Origin: Megachile rotundata
Taxonomy: Eukaryota > Arthropoda > Insecta > Hymenoptera > Megachilidae
Assembly (NCBI RefSeq): GCF_050947335.1
Contig: NW_027473345.1
Coordinates: 248,001-312,000, forward strand
Direction: 5' to 3'
DNA length: 64,000 bases
The position numbers were made by a program, and so were the translations under genes. Of this stretch, positions 14,201 to 28,352 are shown piece after piece (positions within the stretch are counted from its first letter, which is position 1; every line of letters starts with the position of its first letter). The notes under the pieces are model-generated. The model searched no databases. It was given only the letters and a program-made list of their open reading frames with translations, and had not been told where the DNA came from.

Positions 14201-17200
14201 CTATGATTGTGATTGTAGGATTGTGATTGTACAATTGCGATTGTCTGATCGCGATTGTGTGATTGTGATTGTATGATTGTGTTTGTGTGATTGCGTATGT
14301 ATGATTCTAATTGTATGCATGTGAATGTATAATTCTGATTGTATATTTGTGATAATATGATTGCGATTGTATGATTGCGACTGTATGATTGTGATTGTAT
14401 GATTGTTATTGTATGATTGTGATTGTATGATTGTGATTGTATGATTGTGATTGTATGATTGTGATTGTATGATTGTGATTGTATGATTGTGATGGTGTGA
14501 TTGTGATTGCATGATTGTGATTGCATGATTGTGATTGTATGATGGTGATTGTGTGATTGCGTTTGTATCATGCTAATTGTATGCATGTGAATGTATAATT
14601 CTGATTGTATGTTTGTGATAATGTGATTGCGATTGTAGGATTGTGATTGTATGGTTGTGATTGTAAGATGGTAATTGTATGATTGTGATTGTATTATTTT
14701 GATTGTATAATTGTGATTGTGTGATAGTGATTGTGTGATTGTGACTGCATGATTGTGATTCTATGATTGTGAATGTATGATTGTGATTGTATGATTGTGA
14801 TTCTATGATTATGATTGTATGATTGTTATTGTATGAATGTGATTGTATGATTGTGATCGTATGATTGTGATTGTGTGATTGCGTTTGTATGATTCTAATT
14901 GTATGCATGTGAATGTATAATTCTGATTGTATGTTTGTGATAATATGATTGCGATTGTATGATTGAGACTGTATGATTGTGATTGTATGATTGTTATTGT
15001 ATGATTGTGATTGTATGATTGTGATTCTATGATTGTGATTGTATCATTGTGATTGTATGATTGTGGTTGTATGACTGTGATTGTATGATTGTGATTGTAT
15101 GATTGTGATTGTATGATTGTGATTGTGTGATTGCGATTGTGTGATTGTGAATGTATGATTGTGATTGCATGATTGTGATTCTATGATTGTGATTGTATGA
15201 ATTTGATTGTATGATTGTGACTGTATGATTGTGATTGTATGATTGTGATTGTATGATTGTGATTGTATGATTGCGATTGTATGATTGTGATTGTATGAAT
15301 GTGATTGTATGATTGTGATTGTATGATTGCGATTGTATGATTGTGATTGTATGATTGTGATTGTATGATTGTGATTGTATGATTTTGATTGTATAATTGT
15401 GATTGTGTGATAGTGATTGTGTGATTGTGACTGCATGATTGTGATTCTATCATTGTGATTGTATGATTGTGATTGTATGATTGTGATTCTATGATTATGA
15501 TTGTATGATTGTTATTGTATGAATGTGATTGTATGATTGTGATCGTATGATTGTGATTGTGTGATTGCGTTTGTATGATTCTAATTGTATGCATGTGAAT
15601 GTATAATTCTGATTGTATGTTTGTGATAATATGATTGCGATTGTATGATTGTGACTGTATGATTGTGATTGTATGATTGTGATTGTATGATTCTGTTTGT
15701 ATGATTGCGATTGTATGATTATGATTGTGTGAATGTGATTGTATGATTGTGATTGTATGATAGTGATTATATGATTGCGATTGTATGACTGTGATTGTAT
15801 GAATGTGATTGTATGATTGTGATTGCATGATTGTTATTGTATGATTGTGATTGTATAATTGTGATTGTATGATTGTGATTGTATCATTGTGATTGTATGA
15901 TTGTGATTGTATGATTGTGATTCTATGATTGTGATTGTATGATTGTGATTGTATGAATGTGATTGTATGATTGTGATTGTATGATTGTGATTGTATGACT
16001 GTGATTGTATGATTGTGATTGTATAATTGTGATTGTATAATTGTGATTGCATGATTGTGATTGTATGATTGTCATTGTACGATTGTGGTTGTATGATTGT
16101 GATTGTATGATTGTGATTGTATGATTGTGATTGTATGATTGTGATTGTATGATTGTGATTGTATGATTGTGATTGTATGATTGTGATTGTATGATTGTGA
16201 TTGTATGATTGTGATTGGTTGATTGTGATTGTATGATTGTGATTGTATGATTGTGATTGTATGATTGTGATTGTATGATTGTGATTGTATGATTGTGATT
16301 GTATGATTGTGATTGTAAGACTGTGATTGTATGATTGTGATTGTATGATTGTGATTGTATGATTGTGATTGCATGATTGTGACTGTGTGATTGTGATTGT
16401 ACGATTGTGGTTCTATGATTGTAATTGTATGATTGTGATTCTATGATTGTGATTGTATGATTGTGATTGTATGATTGTGATTGTATGATTGTGATTGTAT
16501 GATTGTGATTGTATGATTGTGATTGTATGATTGTGATTGTATGATTGTGATTTTATGATTGTGATTGTATGATTGTGATTGTATGATTGTGATTGTATGA
16601 TTGTGATTGTATGATTGTGATTGTATGATTGTGATTGTATGATTGTGATTGTATGATTGTGATTGTATGATTGTGATTGTATGATTGTGATTGTATGATT
16701 GTGATTGTATGATTGTGATTGTATGATTGTGATTGTATGATTGTGATTGTATGATTGTGATTGTATGATTGTGATTGTATGATTGTGATTGTATGATTGT
16801 GATTGTATGATTGTGATTGTATGATTGTGATTGTATGATTGTGATTGTATGAATGTGATTGTATGATTGTGATTGTATGATTGCGATTGTATGATTGTGA
16901 TCGTAAGACTGTGATTGTATGATTGTGATTGCATTATTGTGATTGTGTAATTGTGATTGTACGATTGTGGTTCTATGATTGTAATTGTATGTTTGTGTTT
17001 GTATAATTGTGATTGTATGATTGTGACTGTATGATTGTGATTGTACGATTGTGATTGTATGATTGTGATCGTATGATTGTGATTGTGTGATTGTGATTGT
17101 ATGATTGTGATTGTATGATTGTGATTGTATGATTGTGATTGTATGATTATGATTGCATGATTGCGATTGTCTGAATACGATTGTGTGATTGTGAATGTAT

Positions 17201-18182
17201 GATTGTGATTGCATGATTGTGATTCTATGATTGTGATTGTATGATTGTAATTGTATGAATTTGATTGTATGATTGTGACTGTATGATTGTGATTGTATGA
17301 TTGTGATTGTATGATTGTGATTGTATGATTGTGATTGTATGAATGTGATTGTATGATTGTGATTGTATGATTGCGATTGTATGATTGTGATCGTAAGACT
17401 GTGATTGTATGATTGTGATTGTATGATTGTGATTGTATGATTGTGATTGCATGATTGTGATTGTGTGATTGTGATTGTACAATTGTGGTTCTATGATTGT
17501 AATTGTATGATTGTGTTTGTATAATTGTGATTGTATGATTGTGATTGTATGATTGTGATTGTATGATTGTGACTGTATGATTGTGATTGTACGATTGTGA
17601 TTGTACAATTGTGATTGTACGATTGTGATTTTATGATTGTGACTGTATGACTGTAACTGTATGATAGAGATTGTGTAAATGCGATTGTGATTGCATGATC
17701 GTAATTGTATGATTGTGAATGTATGATTATGATTGCATGATTGCGATTGTCTGATTGCGATTGTGTGATTGTGAATGTATGATTGTGATTGTATGATTGT
17801 GATTGTATGATTGTGTTTGTATGATTGCGATTGTATGATTATGATTGTGTGAATGTGATTGTATGATTGTGATTGTATGATTGTGATTATATGATTGTGA
17901 TTGTATGACTGTGATTGTATGATTGTGATTGTATGATTGTGATTGTATGATTGTGTTTATATGATTGCGATTGTATGCTTATGATTGTGTGAATGTGATT
18001 GTATGATTGTGATTGTATGATTGTGATTATATGATTGTGATTGTATGACTGTGATTGTATGATTGTGATTGTATGATTGTGATTGCATGATTGTTATTGT
18101 ATGATTATGATTGTATAATTGTGATTGTATGATTGTGATTGTATCATTGTGATTGTATGATTGTGATTGTATGATTGTGATT
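14201..18182. repeat. Higher-order unit 5, epsilon and delta1 missing
   Basis: Gamma 14201, alpha 14485-14764 (landmark 14569), beta 15044-15828 (785-bp form), GGTT monomer 16207-16220, homogenised run 16557-16850, delta2 (hexamer 17677). Epsilon is absent after beta. Near 17,040-17,070 a GTACGATT monomer runs straight into the sequence that normally follows the CCAATT block, so delta1 and the CCAATT block have been removed together. Confidence 0.8.
16557..16850. repeat. Homogenised run, 21 identical monomers
   Basis: Twenty-one perfect monomers after one GATTGTGATTTTAT (16543-16556). A further perfect stretch lies to its left from 16,445, so the tract is about 29 units with one variant inside. 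Confidence 0.9.
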
Positions 18183-21100
18183 CTATGATTGTGATTGTAG
18201 GATTGTGATTGTACAATTGCGATTGTCTGATTGCGATTGTGTGATTGTGATTGTATGATTGTGTTTGTGTGATTGCGTTTGTATGATTCTAATTGTATGC
18301 ATGTGAATGTATAATTCTGATTGTATATTTGTGATAATATGATTGCGATTGTATGATTGCGATTGTATGATTGTGATTGTATGATTGTTATTGTATGATT
18401 GTGATTGTATGATTGTGATTGTATGATTGTGATTGTATGATTGTGATTGTATGATTGTGATGGCGTGATTGTGATTGCATGATTGTGATTGCATGATTGT
18501 GATTGTATGATGGTGATTGTGTGATTGCGTTTGTATCATGCTAATTGTATGCATGTGAATGTATAATTCTGATTGTATGTTTGTGATAATGTGATTGCGA
18601 TTGTAGGATTGTGATTGTATGGTTGTGATTGTAAGATGGTAATTGTATGATTGTGATTGTATTATTTTGATTGTATAATTGTGATTGTGTGATAGTGATT
18701 GTGTGATTGTGACTGCATGATTGTGATTCTATGATTGTGAATGTATGATTGTGATTGTATGATTGTGATTCTATGATTATGATTGTATGATTGTTATTGT
18801 ATGAATGTGATTGTATGATTGTGATCGTATGATTGTGATTGTGTGATTGCGTTTGTATGATTCTAATTGTATGCATGTGAATGTATAATTCTGATTGTAT
18901 GTTTGTGATAATATGATTGCGATTGTATGATTGAGACTGTATGATTGTGATTGTATGATTGTTATTGTATGATTGTGATTGTATGATTGTGATTCTATGA
19001 TTGTGATTGTATCATTGTCATTGTATGATTGTGGTTGTATGATTGTGATTGTATGATTGTGATTGTATGATTGTGATTGTATGATTGTGATTGTATCATT
19101 GTGATTGTATGATTGTGATTGTATGATTGTGATTCTATGATTGTGATTGTATGATTGTGATTGTATGATTGCGATTTTCTGATTGCGGTTGTGTGATTGT
19201 GACTGTATGATTGTGATTGTATGATTGTGGTTCTATGATTGTGATTGTATGATTGTAATTGTATGAATGTGATTGCATGATTGTGATTGTATGATTGTCA
19301 TTGTACGATTGTGGTTGTATGATTGTGATTGTATGATTGTGATTGTATGATTGTGATTGTATGATTGTGATTGTATGATTGTGATTGTATGATTGTGATT
19401 GTATGATTGTGATTGTATGATTGTGATTGGTTGATTGTGATTGTATGATTGTGATTGTATGATTGTGATTGTATGATTGTGATTGTATGATTGTGATTGT
19501 AAGACTGTGATTGTATGATTGTGATTGTATGATTGTGATTGTATGATTGTGATTGCATGATTGTGACTGTGTGATTGTGATTGTACGATTGTGGTTCTAT
19601 GATTGTAATTGTATGATTGTGATTCTATGATTGTGATTGTATGATTGTGATTGTATGATTGTGATTGTATGATTGTGATTGTATGATTGTGATTGTATGA
19701 TTGTGATTGTATGATTGTGATTGTATGATTGTGATTGTATGATTGTGATTGTATGATTGTGATTGTATGATTGTGATTGTATGATTGTGATTGTATGATT
19801 GTGATTGTATGATTGTGATTGTATGATTGTGATTGTATGATTGTGATTGTATGATTGTGATTGTATGATTGTGATTGTATGATTGTGATTGTATGATTGT
19901 GATTGTATGATTGTGATTGTATGATTGTGATTGTATGATTGTGATTGTATGATTGTGATTGTATGATTGTGATTGTATGATTGTGATTGTATGATTGTGA
20001 TTGTATGATTGTGATTGTATGATTGTGATTGTATGAATGTGATTGTATGATTGTGATTGTATGATTGCGATTGTATGATTGTGATCGTAAGACTGTGATT
20101 GTATGATTGTGATTGCATTATTGTGATTGTGTAATTGTGATTGTACGATTGTGGTTCTATGATTGTAATTGTATGTTTGTGTTTGTATAATTGTGATTGT
20201 ATGATTGTGATTGTATGATTGTGACTGTATGATTGTGATTGTACGATTGTGATTGTACGATTGTGATTGTACGATTGTGATTTTATGATTGTGACTGTAT
20301 GATTGTAACTGTATGATAGAGATTGTGTAAATGCGATTGTGATTGCATGATCGTAATTGTATGATTGTGAATGTATGATTATGATTGCATGATTGCGATT
20401 GTCTGATTGCGATTGTGTGATTGTGAATGTATGATTGTGATTGCATGATTGTGATTCTATGATTGTGATTGTATGATTGTAATTGTATGAATTTGATTGT
20501 ATGATTGTGATTGTATGATTGTGATTGTGTGATTGCGTTTGTATGATTCCAATTGTATGCATGTGAATGTATAATTCTGATTGTATGTTTGTGATAATAT
20601 CATTGCGATTGTATGATTGAGATTGTATGATTGAGATTGTATGATTGTGATTGTATGATTGTGATTGTATGATTGTGATTGTATGATTGTGATCGTCTGA
20701 TTGTGATTGTGTGATTGTGATTGTATGATTGCGATTGTATGATTGTGATTGTATGATTGTGATTGTATGATTATGATTGCATGATTGCGATTGTCTGATT
20801 ACGATTGTGTGATTGTGAATGTATGATTGTGATTGCATGATTGTGATTCTATGATTGTGATTGTATGATTGTAATTGTATGAATTTGATTGTATGATTGT
20901 GATTGTATGATTGTAATTGTATGAATTTGATTGTATGATTGTGACTGTATGATTGTGATTGTATGATTGTGATTGTATGATTGTGATTGTATGATTGTGA
21001 TCGTATGATTATGATTGCATGATTGCGATTGTCTGATTGCGATTGTGTGATTGTGAATGTATGATTGTGATTGTATGATTGTGATTGTATGATTGTGTTT

Positions 21101-21240
21101 GTATGATTGCGATTGTATGATTATGATTGTGTGAATGTGATTGTATGATTGTGATTGTATGATTGTGATTATATGATTGTGATTGTCTGACTGTGATTGT
21201 ATGATTGTGATTGTATGCTTGTGATTGTATGATTGTGATT
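18183..21240. repeat. Higher-order unit 6, beta and delta2 missing
   Basis: Gamma 18183, alpha 18453-18732 (landmark 18537), epsilon 19167-19194, GGTT monomer 19419-19432, homogenised run 19629-20034, delta1 (hexamer 20329), CCAATT block (ATGCAT 20557-20562). Gamma is one monomer shorter than usual (354 instead of 368 bp to the landmark). Most of beta is gone near 19,080, and no second hexamer occurs before the next alpha. Confidence 0.8.
19629..20034. repeat. Homogenised run, 29 identical monomers
   Basis: 406 bp of perfect monomers with no variant, starting after GATTGTGATTCTAT and ending at GAATGTGATTGTAT. Confidence 0.92.
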
Positions 21241-24070
21241 CTATGATTGTTATTGTAGGATTGTGATTGTACAATTGCGATTGTATGATTGTGATGGTGT
21301 GATTGTGATTGCATGATTGTGATTGCATGATTGTGATTGTATGATGGTGATTGTGTGATTGCGTTTGTATCATGCTAATTGTATGCATGTGAATGTATAA
21401 TTCTGATTGTATGTTTGTGATAATGTGATTGCGATTGTAGGATTGTGATTGTATGGTTGTGATTGTAAGATGGTAATTGTATGATTGTGATTGTATTATT
21501 TTGATTGTATAATTGTGATTGTGTGATAGTGATTGTGTGATTGTGACTGCATGATTGTGATTCTATGATTGTGAATGTATGATTGTGATTGTATGATTGT
21601 GATTCTATGATTATGATTGTATGATTGTTATTGTATGAATGTGATTGTATGATTGTGATCGTATGATTGTGATTGTGTGATTGCGTTTGTATGATTCTAA
21701 TTGTATGCATGTGAATGTATAATTCTGATTGTATGTTTGTGATAATATGATTGCGATTGTATGATTGAGACTGTATGATTGTGATTGTATGATTGTTATT
21801 GTATGATTGTGATTGTATGATTGTGATTCTATGATTGTGATTGTATCATTGTGATTGTATGATTGTGGTTGTATGATTGTGATTGTATGATTGTGATTGT
21901 ATGATTGTGATTGTATGATTGTGATTGTGTGATTGCGATTGTGTGATTGTGAATGTATGATTGTGATTGCATGATTGTGATTCTATGATTGTGATTGTAT
22001 GAATTTGATTGTATGATTGTGACTGTATGATTGTGATTGTATGATTGTGAATGTATGATTGTGATTGTATGATTGTGATTGTATGAATGTGATTGTATGA
22101 TTGTGATTGTATGATTGCGATTGTATGATTGTGATTGTATGATTGTGATTGTATGATTGTGATTGTATGATTGTGATTGTATGATTGTGATTGTATGATT
22201 GTGATTGTATGAATGTGATTGTATGATTGTGATTGTATGATTGCGATTGTATGATTGTGATCGTAAGACTGTGATTGTATGATTGTGATTGCATTATTGT
22301 GATTGTGTAATTGTGATTGTACGATTGTGGTTCTATGATTGTAATTGTATGTTTGTGTTTGTATAATTGTGATTGTATGATTGTGATTGTATGATTGTGA
22401 CTGTATGATTGTGATTGTACGATTGTGATTGTACGATTGTGATTGTACGATTGTGATTTTATGATTGTGACTGTATGATTGTAACTGTATGATAGAGATT
22501 GTGTAAATGCGATTGTGATTGCATGATCGTAATTGTATGATTGTGAATGTATGATTATGATTGCATGATTGCGATTGTCTGATTGCGATTGTGTGATTGT
22601 GAATGTATGATTGTGATTCTATGATTGTGATTGTATGATTGTAATTGTATGAATTTGATTGTATGATTGTGATTGTATGATTGTGATTGTGTGATTGCGT
22701 TTGTATGATTCCAATTGTATGCATGTGAATGTATAATTCTGATTGTATGTTTGTGATAATATCATTGCGATTGTATGATTGAGATTGTATGATTGAGATT
22801 GTATGATTGTGATTGTATGATTGTGATTGTATGATTGTGATTGTATGATTGTGATCGTATGATTGTGATTGTGTGATTGTGATTGTATGATCGTGATTGT
22901 ATGATTGTGATTGTATGATTGTGATTGTATGATTATGATTGCATGATTGCGATTGTCTGATTACGATTGTGTGATTGTGAATGTATGATTGTGATTGCAT
23001 GATTGTGATTCTATGATTGTGATTGTATGATTGTAATTGTATGAATTTGATTGTATGATTGTGACTGTATGATTGTGATTGTATGATTGTGATTGTATGA
23101 TTGTGATTGTATGATTGTGATTGTATGAATGTGATTGTATGATTGTGATTGTATGATTGCGATTGTATGATTGTGATCGTAAGACTGTGATTGTATGATT
23201 GTGATTGTATGATTGTGATTGTATGATTGTGATTGCATGATTGTGATTGTGTGATTGTGATTGTACAATTGTGGTTCTATGATTGTAATTGTATGATTGT
23301 GTTTGTATAATTGTGATTGTATGATTGTGATTGTATGATTGTGATTGTATGATTGTGACTGTATGATTGTGATTGTACGATTGTGATTGTACAATTGTGA
23401 TTGTACGATTGTGATTTTATGATTGTGACTGTATGATTGTAACGGTATGATAGAGATTGTGTAAATGCGATTGTGATTGCATGATCCCAATTGTATGATT
23501 GTGAATGTATGATTATGATTGCATGATTGCGATTGTCTGATTGCGATTGTGTGATTGTGAATGTATGATTGTGATTGTATGATTGTGATTGTATGATTGT
23601 GTTTGTATGATTGCGGTTGTATGATTATGATTGTGTGAATGTGATTGTATGATTGTGATTGTATGATTGTGATTATATGATTGTGATTGTCTGACTGTGA
23701 TTGTATGATTGTGATTGTATGATTGTGATTGTATGATTGTGTTTATATGATTGCGATTGTATGCTTATGATTGTGTGAATGTGATTGTATGATTGTGATT
23801 GTATGATTGTGATTATATGATTGTGATTGTATGACTGTGATTGTATGATTGTGATTGTATGATTGTGATTGCATGATTGTTATTGTATGATTGTGATTGT
23901 ATAATTGTGATTGTATGATTGTGATTGTATCATTGTGATTGTATGATTGTGATTGTATGATTGTGATTCTATGATTCTGATTGTAGGATTGTTATTGTAC
24001 AATTGCGATTGTCTGATTGCGATTGTGTGATTGTGATTGTATGATTGTGTTTGTGTGATTGCGCTTGTAT
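21241..24070. repeat. Higher-order unit 7, truncated gamma and beta
   Basis: Only a 130-bp remnant of gamma precedes alpha 21287-21566 (landmark 21371). The left part of beta (21846 to about 22168) then joins a short consensus stretch and delta1 (hexamer 22505), the CCAATT block (ATGCAT 22719-22724) and delta2 (hexamer 23463). The shortened gamma is shared with the copy at 32.6 kb. Confidence 0.8.
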
Positions 24071-27000
24071 GATTCTAATTGTATGCATGTGAATGTATAA
24101 TTCTGATTGTATATTTGTGATAATATGATTGCGATTGTAGGATTGTGATTGTATGGTTGTGATTGTAAGATGGTAATTGTATGATTGTGATTGTATTATT
24201 TTGATTGTATAATTGTGATTGTGTGATAGTGATTGTGTGATTGTGACTGCATGATTGTGATTCTATGATTGTGAATGTATGATTGTGATTGTATGATTGT
24301 GATTCTATGATTATGATTGTATGATTGTTATTGTATGAATGTGATTGTATGATTGTGATCGTATGATTGTGATTGTGTGATTGCGTTTGTATGATTCTAA
24401 TTGTATGCATGTGAATGTATAATTCTGATTGTATGTTTGTGATAATATGATTGCGATTGTATGATTGAGACTGTATGATTGTGATTGTATGATTGTTATT
24501 GTATGATTGTGATTGTATGATTGTGATTCTATGATTGTGATTGTATCATTGTGATTGTATGATTGTGGTTGTATGATTGTGATTGTATGATTGTGATTGT
24601 ATGATTGTGATTGTATGATTGTGATTGTGTGATTGCGATTGTGTGATTGTGAATGTATGATTGTGATTGCATGATTGTGATTCTATGATTGTGATTGTAT
24701 GAATTTGATTGTATGATTGTGACTGTATGATTGTGATTGTATGATTGTGATTGTATGATTGTGATTGTATGATTGTGATTGTATGAATGTGATTGTATGA
24801 TTGTGATTGTATGATTGCGATTGTATGATTGTGATTGTATGATTGTGATTGTATGATTGTGATTGTATGATTTTGATTGTATAATTGTGATTGTGTGATA
24901 GTGATTGTGTGATTGTGACTGCATGATTGTGATTCTATCATTGTGATTGTATGATTGTGATTGTATGATTGTGATTCTATGATTATGATTGTATGATTGT
25001 TATTGTATGAATGTGATTGTATGATTGTGATTGTATGATTGTGATTGTGTGATTGCGTTTGTATGATTCTAATTGTATGCATGTGAATGTATAATTCTGA
25101 TTGTATGTTTGTGATAATATGATTGCGATTGTATGATTGTGACTGTATGATTGTGATTGTATGATTGTGATTGTATGATTCTGTTTGTATGATTGCGATT
25201 GTATGATTATGATTGTGTGAATGTGATTGTATGATTGTGATTGTATGATAGTGATTATATGATTGTGATTGTATGACTGTGATTGTATGAATGTGATTGT
25301 ATGATTGTGATTGCATGATTGTTATTGTATGATTGTGATTGTATAATTGTGATTGTATGATTGTGATTGTATCATTGTGATTGTATGATTGTGATTGTAT
25401 GATTGTGATTCTATGATTGTGATTGTATGATTGTGATTGTATGATTGCGATTTTCTGATTGCGGTTGTGTGATTGTGACTGTATGATTGTGATTGTATGA
25501 TTGTGGTTCTATGATTGTGATTGTATGATTGTAATTGTATGAATGTGATTGTATGATTGTGATTGTATGATTGTGATTGTATGATTGTGATTGTATGACT
25601 GTGATTGTATGATTGTGATTGTATAATTGTGATTGTATAATTGTGATTGCATGATTGTGATTGTATGATTGTCATTGTACGATTGTGGTTGTATGATTGT
25701 GATTGTATCATTGTGATTGTATGATTGTGATTGTATGATTGTGATTGTATGATTGTGATTGTATGATTGTGATTGTATGATTGTGATTGTATGATTGTGA
25801 TTGTATGATTGTGATTGTATGATTGTGATTGTATGATTGTGATTGTATGATTGTGATTGTATGATTGTGATTGTATGATTGTGATTGTATGATTGTGATT
25901 GTATGATTGTGATTGTATGATTGTGATTGTATGATTGTGATTGTATGATTGTGATTGTATGATTGTGATTGTATGATTGTGATTGTATGATTGTGATTGT
26001 ATGATTGTGATTGTATGATTGTGATTGTATGAATGTGATTGTATGATTGTGATTGTATGATTGCGATTGTATGATTGTGATCGTAAGACTGTGATTGTAT
26101 GATTGTGATTGCATTATTGTGATTGTGTAATTGTGATTGTACGATTGTGGTTCTATGATTGTAATTGTATGTTTGTGTTTGTATAATTGTGATTGTATGA
26201 TTGTGATTGTATGATTGTGACTGTATGATTGTGATTGTACGATTGTGATTGTACGATTGTGATTGTACGATTGTGATTGTACGATTGTGATTTTATGATT
26301 GTGACTGTATGATTGTAACTGTATGATAGAGATTGTGTAAATGCGATTGTGATTGCATGATCGTAATTGTATGATTGTGAATGTATGATTATGATTGCAT
26401 GATTGCGATTGTCTGATTGCGATTGTGTGATTGTGAATGTATGATTGTGATTGCATGATTGTGATTCTATGATTGTGATTGTATGATTGTAATTGTATGA
26501 ATTTGATTGTATGATTGTGATTGTATGATTGTGATTGTGTGATTGCGTTTGTATGATTCCAATTGTATGCATGTGAATGTATAATTCTGATTGTATGTTT
26601 GTGATAATATCATTGCGATTGTATGATTGAGATTGTATGATTGAGATTGTATGATTGTGATTGTATGATTGTGATTGTATGATTGTGATTGTATGATTGT
26701 GATCGTATGATTGTGATTGTGTGATTGTGATTGTATGATTGTGATTGTATGATTGTGATTGTATGATTGTGATTGTATGATTATGATTGCATGATTGCGA
26801 TTGTCTGATTACGATTGTGTGATTGTGAATGTATGATTGTGATTGCATGATTGTGATTCTATGATTGTGATTGTATGATTGTAATTGTATGAATTTGATT
26901 GTATGATTGTGACTGTATGATTGTGATTGTATGATTGTGATTGTATGACTGTGATTGTATGATTGTGATTGTATGAATGTGATTGTATGATTGTGATTGT

Positions 27001-27592
27001 ATGATTGCGATTGTATGATTGTGATCGTAAGACTGTGATTGTATGATTGTGATTGTATGATTGTGATTGTATGATTGTGATTGCATGATTGTGATTGTGT
27101 GATTGTGATTGTACAATTGTGGTTCTATGATTGTAATTGTATGATTGTGTTTGTATAATTGTGATTGTATGATTGTGATTGTATGATTGTGATTGTATGA
27201 TTGTGACTGTATGATTGTGATTGTACGATTGTGATTGTACAATTGTGATTGTACGATTGTGATTTTATGATTGTGACTGTATGATTGTAACTGTATGATA
27301 GAGATTGTGTAAATGCGATTGTGATTGCATGATCGCAATTGTATGATTGTGAATGTATGATTATGATTGCATAATTGCGATTGTCTGATTGCGATTGTGT
27401 GATTGTGAATGTATGATTGTGATTGTATGATTGTGATTATATGATTGTGATTGTATGACTGTGATTGTATGATTGTGATTGTATGATTGTGATTGCATGA
27501 TTGTTATTGTATGATTCTGATTGTATAATTGTGATTGTATGATTGTGATTGTATCATTGTGATTGTATGATTGTGATTGTATGATTGTGATT
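24071..27592. repeat. Higher-order unit 8, gamma/alpha hybrid, complete
   Basis: A gamma-type monomer (GATTCTAATTGTAT) sits at 24071 where alpha would have CATGCTAATTGTAT. By GATTGCGATTGTAG (24127) the sequence is alpha, so the two modules are fused in register. Then beta 24546-25316, epsilon 25443-25470, homogenised run 25723-26030, delta1 (hexamer 26339), CCAATT block (ATGCAT 26567-26572) and delta2 (hexamer 27311). The GGTT block is absent. Beta to the next beta is 3,890 bp. Confidence 0.85.
25723..26030. repeat. Homogenised run, 22 identical monomers
   Basis: 308 bp of perfect monomers starting after CATTGTGATTGTAT and ending at GAATGTGATTGTAT. Confidence 0.9.
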
Positions 27593-28352
27593 CTATGATT
27601 GTGATTGTAGGATTGTTATTGTACAATTGCGATTGTCTGATTGCGATTGTGTGATTGTGATTGTATGATTGTGTTTGTGTGATTGCGCTTGTATGATTCT
27701 AATTGTATGCATGTGAATGTATAATTCTGATTGTATATTTGTGATAATATGATTGCGATTGTATGATTGCGATTGTATGATTGTGATTGTATGATTGTTA
27801 TTGTATGATTGTGATTGTATGATTGTGATTGTATGATTGTGATTGTATGATTGTGATTGTATGATTGTGATTGTATGATTGTGATGGTGTGATTGTGATT
27901 GCATGATTGTGATTGCATGATTGTGATTGTATGATGGTGATTGTGTGATTGCGTTTGTATCATGCTAATTGTATGCATGTGAATGTATAATTCTGATTGT
28001 ATGTTTGTGATAATGTGATTGCGATTGTAGGATTGTGATTGTATGGTTGTGATTGTAAGATGGTAATTGTATGATTGTGATTGTATTATTTTGATTGTAT
28101 AATTGTGATTGTGTGATAGTGATTGTGTGATTGTGACTGCATGATTGTGATTCTATGATTGTGAATGTATGATTGTGATTGTATGATTGTGATTCTATGA
28201 TTATGATTGTATGATTGTTATTGTATGAATGTGATTGTATGATTGTGATCGTATGATTGTGATTGTGTGATTGCGTTTGTATGATTCTAATTGTATGCAT
28301 GTGAATGTATAATTCTGATTGTATGTTTGTGATAATATGATTGCGATTGTAT
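27593..28352. repeat. Gamma-alpha of unit 9
   Basis: Gamma 27593, alpha 27877-28156 (landmark 27961), then the extra ATGCAT spacer that gives the long 475-bp alpha-to-beta distance. It leads into the tandem duplication at 28353. Confidence 0.85.

Noticed and set aside
19419..19432. CCAAT box (ATTGG on the + strand) as a promoter element
   Set aside because: It comes from one variant monomer (GATTGTGATTGGTT) per unit, with no TATA-like, initiator or coding sequence nearby. A five-base match has no weight here.
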